Below, piece after piece: positions 62,603 to 64,000 of a stretch of 64,000 nucleotides of DNA. Within the stretch, counting starts at the first letter, position 1. Each line of letters starts with the position of its first letter. A model generated the notes under the pieces. That model had not been told where the DNA came from. It saw nothing but the letters and a program-made list of their open reading frames with translations, and did not search any database. This DNA is from Dolomedes plantarius (Eukaryota > Arthropoda > Arachnida > Araneae > Dolomedidae). The stretch lies in contig OU015493.1 of the NCBI GenBank assembly GCA_907164885.2, positions 123,009,193-123,073,192 of the forward strand. Reading direction: 5' to 3'. Position numbers and translations under genes: made by a program.

Positions 62603-62871
62603 TCACTCATTAGAATTTGAAGCCCATATGTACATTTCTCACATTACTCTTTGAAAGAAGAAAAAATTTAAGATTTTATATATAGCTATATTAATACCTA
62701 TGCTTTTTGCTTTATATCAGTGAGATAACACTTTTCATCCTATTTGTTCTTGTCATCATCACAAAATGTATGTAATTCTAGCCTAACTTTTTTGGTTCTT
62801 TTTTTCTCATATTGTAAATATAATCCTGTATCAGATCAAAAGCCTTTCTTACAAAGATGTGAATAGTTACA

Positions 62872-62921
<50 letters not shown>

Positions 62922-64000
62922 CATACATACATATATATAAATGACCTCATTAAAACCTTTAAAATGTAAACATTTTTTAATTTTGTGGAAAAATGGCCAA
63001 TATTTTCATTAAAGTTTGTTTTATACTGACTATAAAAATTTAATCCAGTGCTTCTCAGACTTTTTTCTAGCTTTATGCATGCAGACTTTTCTGCTTTAAA
63101 TAAATTAAGATTCCAAATAACATTACTTCCTTATATCATAGCAGTAGTTGGCAGCTTATTGTCATAATGATATGACTAACAACTTCATATTTATGAGCAA
63201 AAGTGGCTCAAGAACATGTAATGTGCATTAGATCTTTTGTTAGTTTTCTAACTTACCCCATGCAGGACCAATTAAGGAAGAAAAATTCTTCCCAATTTTC
63301 ATGTGCTTAAAGAATCAATCTCATGTCTGTTTATTTTTTAGAAGTAAGCCTAGTCTTAGTAAAATAATCTATTTGAAAAAAAATAAGTGAAATATTCTGG
63401 AAATACCACTGTTACCTTTGTTATTTTACTAGATAAAATATAATCAAATAACTTACAGATCTGTCAATAATTGCATGCAAATTAAGAAATATTTCAGTTG
63501 TAAAAGGACAACATACACACTCACATGCAAATTGTATTATTTTAAATATAGATTTAAATCAGAATAGTATCTTGTTTAACAATTTCATGTTTGAATCCAG
63601 TGGTTTAATTTTATGCATCTAGCAATGCTTTTTTTTCCCCTCTAAATATACTTTGCTTTTGGATTTTTCCTCATATCCATCCATGTTCAGATTTTGAAAA
63701 TAATGACTATTTAATTTTAAAGAATTTTCATTTGTAAATTTTTGGCTTTCATTTCCTTATTTATTTATTTTTCAGTTATAGCATTGATATTTTGGATTCT
63801 GAATCTGAGGACAATTATTAAAAAAAATAGGTCTCTAAGTGATATATTTGCTCCTAAATTAACAATATAAAATGTTACTACAATAACAGATAAAATGGTG
63901 TATTTCAAGATCACCTATGTGGTTTTGTGTTTCACTGTTGCTTCATAATGGTATTTAAAGTTGAATTTGGCCTTGAATGGGAAATCTTTTTATCCCTGAT
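62603..64000 (+). other. PCNP 3' UTR and downstream
   Basis: Contains a (TA)n(CATA)n microsatellite (about 62876-62938) and a polyadenylation signal AATAAA at 63099-63104. An acceptor-like TTTTTCAG at about 63775 is followed by a short frame YSIDILDSESEDNY and TAA, which could be an alternative last exon. Confidence 0.45.

Noticed and set aside
1..64000. CRISPR array, bacterial operon, rRNA or viral genome
   Set aside because: Spliced eukaryotic genes and transposons explain the structure; the regular repeats seen are simple tandem repeats without spacers.

Overview
The window is a piece of an AT-rich metazoan (invertebrate) genome. Genes have short exons with GT/AG borders, introns of about 0.5-5.6 kb, abundant (TA)n/(AC)n/(TACA)n microsatellites and a dense layer of DNA transposons. 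I could not place the organism more precisely; arthropod, cephalopod or cnidarian are all possible from what is visible.

Layout. (1) 1-~23430, + strand: the 3' half of the exportin-4 gene (XPO4). Ten coding exons (1292-20977) join in perfect phase to 478 codons plus stop; the gene starts outside the window. Its introns carry an internally deleted pogo element (4943-5724), a dead Tc1 element (11501-13027) next to a small pogo-like MITE, an unclassified GC-richer block (~15770-17275) and two Helitrons (17976-18753, 19247-20467), the second with a decayed Pif1 helicase. (2) 24857-37188: transposons on top of each other: a Tigger-like element, a 3.3-kb Merlin element with an 8-bp target duplication that holds a broken Merlin transposase, a tRNA-like stretch and a truncated piggyBac gene, then Helitron sequence split by a 6.0-kb P element. 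The P element (31136-37125) is the most notable object. It has matching terminal inverted repeats, a 7-bp target duplication, and an uninterrupted two-exon THAP-domain transposase of 946 aa. (3) 41454-42476, - strand: a one-exon gene for a membrane-anchored RING-finger protein, followed by a long AT-rich stretch with a strong 21-bp hairpin. (4) 43051-48047: a MITE family with long palindromic ends (three copies), a Tc1 element with very long inverted repeats, a second Merlin element with 8-bp target duplication, and a 69-codon candidate small membrane protein followed at once by a perfect 28-bp GC-rich palindrome. (5) 48331-62602, + strand: the PCNP gene (PEST-containing nuclear protein), five coding exons, 168 aa, with another Helitron in intron 1; its 3' UTR runs toward the window end.

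The host genes (nuclear transport receptor XPO4, nuclear protein PCNP, a RING protein) have no evident functional link. The transposons sit only in introns and intergenic DNA, and five superfamilies (Tc1/mariner-pogo, Merlin, piggyBac, Helitron, P) are represented. Only the P transposase looks intact.
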